34,716 nt of DNA from contig JAKPQA010000204.1 in the NCBI GenBank assembly GCA_029547025.1, forward strand, positions 1 to 34,716. The letters are read 5' to 3'. The first letter of the stretch is position 1; each line of letters begins with the position of its first letter. Made by a program: the position numbers and the translations under genes. Source of the DNA: Armatimonadota bacterium (GTDB lineage Bacteria > Armatimonadota > Zipacnadia > UBA1398 > JAKPQA01). The notes under the pieces were generated by a model. The model was given only the letters and a program-made list of their open reading frames with translations. It had not been told where the DNA came from and did no database searches. Positions 33,468-34,716 of the stretch are shown here, piece after piece.

Positions 33468-34100
33468 CTATCGGGGTTGCGCTGCTTCCGCAGTACCCAC
33501 CAGGGACTGAAGGTCAGTGGCCGCGAGCCACTCATCGGCCTTGCGCCGCTGTTCGGGGCTCAGGAGGTCGAGGGCGGCGAGTACCCGGCGTGCGTGATCG
33601 GCCAGTTGCGTTCGGCGGAGCCGCTCGAGCTCGGCGTCTCGCTCTGGGGTGCCGAGGCGCGCCTCGGCGGCCGCGATGGCCTGCCCCGCTCGATCACAGG
33701 CGGTCTCACACTCTTTTCGGCGGGCGGACAGCGCGGTGATCTGGTCCTCGGTGAGCCCCAGCATCTCGGCATGGTCGAGGAGGGCCGCGATGTCGAGGAC
33801 CGAGTTCCGGTGGACCACGCCGTTGATGACGCGCCGGGCGGTCAGATGGCACCCACGGGAGCGGGCGGCGGCGGCCAGCTGTTGGCGCGCGTCGTGCTGT
33901 GCCGATTCGAGCGCGGCCTGCCGGGCGGCCTCGCGCTTCTTCGCGTCCGGCCGGAAGTCCACCACGCCCCATCGCACCAGCGCGAAGACAGCGACCACGA
34001 TGGCCACCCGCACGGCCAGATGCCCCAACCAGCGGCGCACAAATGACGGTGGCCCCTGCGGCACCTCGCGTGCCTCGCTCGCTCGACGCTTCCTTGCCAA
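33468..34100 (-). CDS. Membrane-anchored Spy/CpxP-like (LTxxQ) protein
   Basis: 210 residues, family assigned with caution. One membrane segment (about 28-45, LAVRVAIVVAVFALVRWGVV) is preceded by a basic cytosolic stretch, so the rest should be extracytoplasmic. The rest is helical and charged. LGLTEDQITAL (about 114-124) and LLSPEQRRKADEWL (about 180-193) match the LTxxQ pattern of Spy/CpxP/ZraP-like periplasmic chaperones or metal-stress sensors. I chose TTG 34100 because GAGGTGG lies six bases upstream. It lies 76 bases upstream of the PocR-phosphatase start on the same strand and may share its transcript. Partner and ligand are unknown. Confidence 0.6.
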   Translation of the reverse strand: MARKRRASEAREVPQGPPSFVRRWLGHLAVRVAIVVAVFALVRWGVVDFRPDAKKREAARQAALESAQHDARQQLAAAARSRGCHLTARRVINGVVHRNSVLDIAALLDHAEMLGLTEDQITALSARRKECETACDRAGQAIAAAEARLGTPERDAELERLRRTQLADHARRVLAALDLLSPEQRRKADEWLAATDLQSLVGTAEAAQPR

Positions 34101-34468
34101 CCCGCGCCACCTCGGGGCCAGTGTAGCATGCCGCGCGCCGAAGGCGGCGGCCGGGAAGCGGCCCCAGACCCGTTGCGGCCATCACGGTACACGCCCTTAA
34201 CGCAGCATGAAGCCGGCGGCAGGAGGGTGATCGGGCAACCACCGCGAATAAGGCGAATGTTTGGGGGTTCATGTCGACAGGGTAACCTTGACACGTCTGT
34301 AACCCCGGTTTGAGCGGTGGGTGTCTCTGCCAGCAGCCTCATCGCTGGGGAGCACGTATGGCTTGGGTGGTACTGGCTGTGTCGTCCGCGCGTTGGGTTC
34401 GTGTTCGGTCCCGGGGCGAGGTCAGGCCCATCGCGGCCCCTCGGCCCTAGCGCTAAGGGAGGTCGCCC
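34101..34468. other. Divergent intergenic region upstream of second prepilin
   Basis: 368 bases. A perfect -35-like TTGACA lies at 34288-34293, but the hexamer 17 bases later (TGAGCG) is a poor -10. GGGGTT (34264-34269) pairs with AACCCC (34301-34306), and an imperfect TGTC-ACAGG / CCTTGACA inverted repeat (34272-34293) overlaps the -35-like box, so an operator or leader hairpin is possible. I looked for a c-di-GMP riboswitch core and did not find one. No small gene with a ribosome binding site is evident. Confidence 0.35.
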
Positions 34469-34716
34469 ATGAAACGCCACGGTTTCACGCTGATCGAGCT
34501 GCTCGTCGTCATTGCCATCATCGCCATCCTTGCGGCCATTCTGTTCCCCGTGTTTGCCAAGGCCCGTGAGAAGGCCCGCCAGGCATCGTGCAACAGCAAC
34601 ATGAAGCAGATCGCCCTGGCCGTTGACATGTACTGTGCCGACTACGACCAGACCTATCCGATGAGCATCTACCTGGGCGGTACGACCGTTTGGACGTTCT
34701 ACGATGTGCTCGCTCC
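34469..34716 (+). CDS. Prepilin-like protein, N-terminal part
   Basis: The gene runs off the right edge, leaving about 82 residues. It starts [14 protein letters not shown], with cleavage expected after Gly 5 and the Glu at +5, then [37 protein letters not shown]. This is the same armatimonad-type pilin-like class as the gene at 22985-23689, but an unlinked copy with different sequence after residue 50. GGGAGG lies seven bases upstream of the ATG at 34469. The C-terminal H-x9-DG motif cannot be checked here. Confidence 0.9.
   Translation, partial: MKRHGFTLIELLVVIAIIAILAAILFPVFAKAREKARQASCNSNMKQIALAVDMYCADYDQTYPMSIYLGGTTVWTFYDVLA

Noticed and set aside
34101-34468. Cyclic-di-GMP riboswitch upstream of prepilin genes
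   Set aside because: Looked for the conserved GCAAACC and GACGCAAAGC blocks here and at 23690-24082; neither is present.

Overview
The window is GC-rich, gene-dense bacterial DNA. Two type IV pilin-like genes (one complete on the minus strand at 22985-23689, one cut by the right edge at 34469) start with [15 protein letters not shown] and continue [25 protein letters not shown]. The complete one ends with the H-x9-DG motif. This prepilin style is typical of Armatimonadota. An outer-membrane-barrel fragment, a periplasmic M48-TPR peptidase and many signal peptides point to a diderm. I infer an anaerobic or facultative Armatimonadota-like bacterium, probably a metagenomic contig; the phylum call is an inference.

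Layout. 1-703 (+) is the end of a beta-barrel protein. 731-7532 (-) is a tightly coupled seven-gene operon, hdrC-hdrB-hdrA-flxD-flxC-flxB-flxA, for a soluble NADH dehydrogenase/heterodisulfide reductase that is expected to bifurcate electrons. 7764-9940 (-) holds two tandem paralogous units. Each encodes a small secreted Arg/Asp-rich protein with 28-residue repeats carrying C-x2-C-x8-C-x2-C, with a conserved leader before and a conserved GC hairpin after the gene. I do not recognise this family, and it is the best candidate here for something undescribed. 9971-15263 has a DinB-like protein, an Ig-like lipoprotein, a TPR protein, a secreted clan GH-A glycosidase and a small NTF2-like protein. 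15320-16684 (-) is a GHMP kinase resembling plant L-arabinokinase. 16989-22647 contains two HDOD proteins, an M48-TPR peptidase and a VanW-domain protein. 22785-23689 (-) pairs the pilin-like gene with a 53-residue lipoprotein gene ending at a strong hairpin. 24083-26113 (+) is uvrB. 26403-34100 (-) is a co-directional set: Spy/CpxP-like membrane protein, PocR-PP2C-HATPase regulator, mini-thioredoxin, sodium:solute symporter, GH109-type Gfo/Idh/MocA protein and a GH29/GH42-like secreted protein.

Together the genes suggest a polysaccharide-using anaerobe. Secreted glycosidases (12274, 26403, 28554), an SSS transporter and a sugar kinase feed sugars into the cell, and Flx-Hdr links NADH to ferredoxin and a thiol/disulfide couple. 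No rRNA, tRNA, CRISPR array, insertion sequence or recognisable riboswitch was seen. Several genes use GTG or TTG starts chosen from Shine-Dalgarno position or overlap with the upstream stop.
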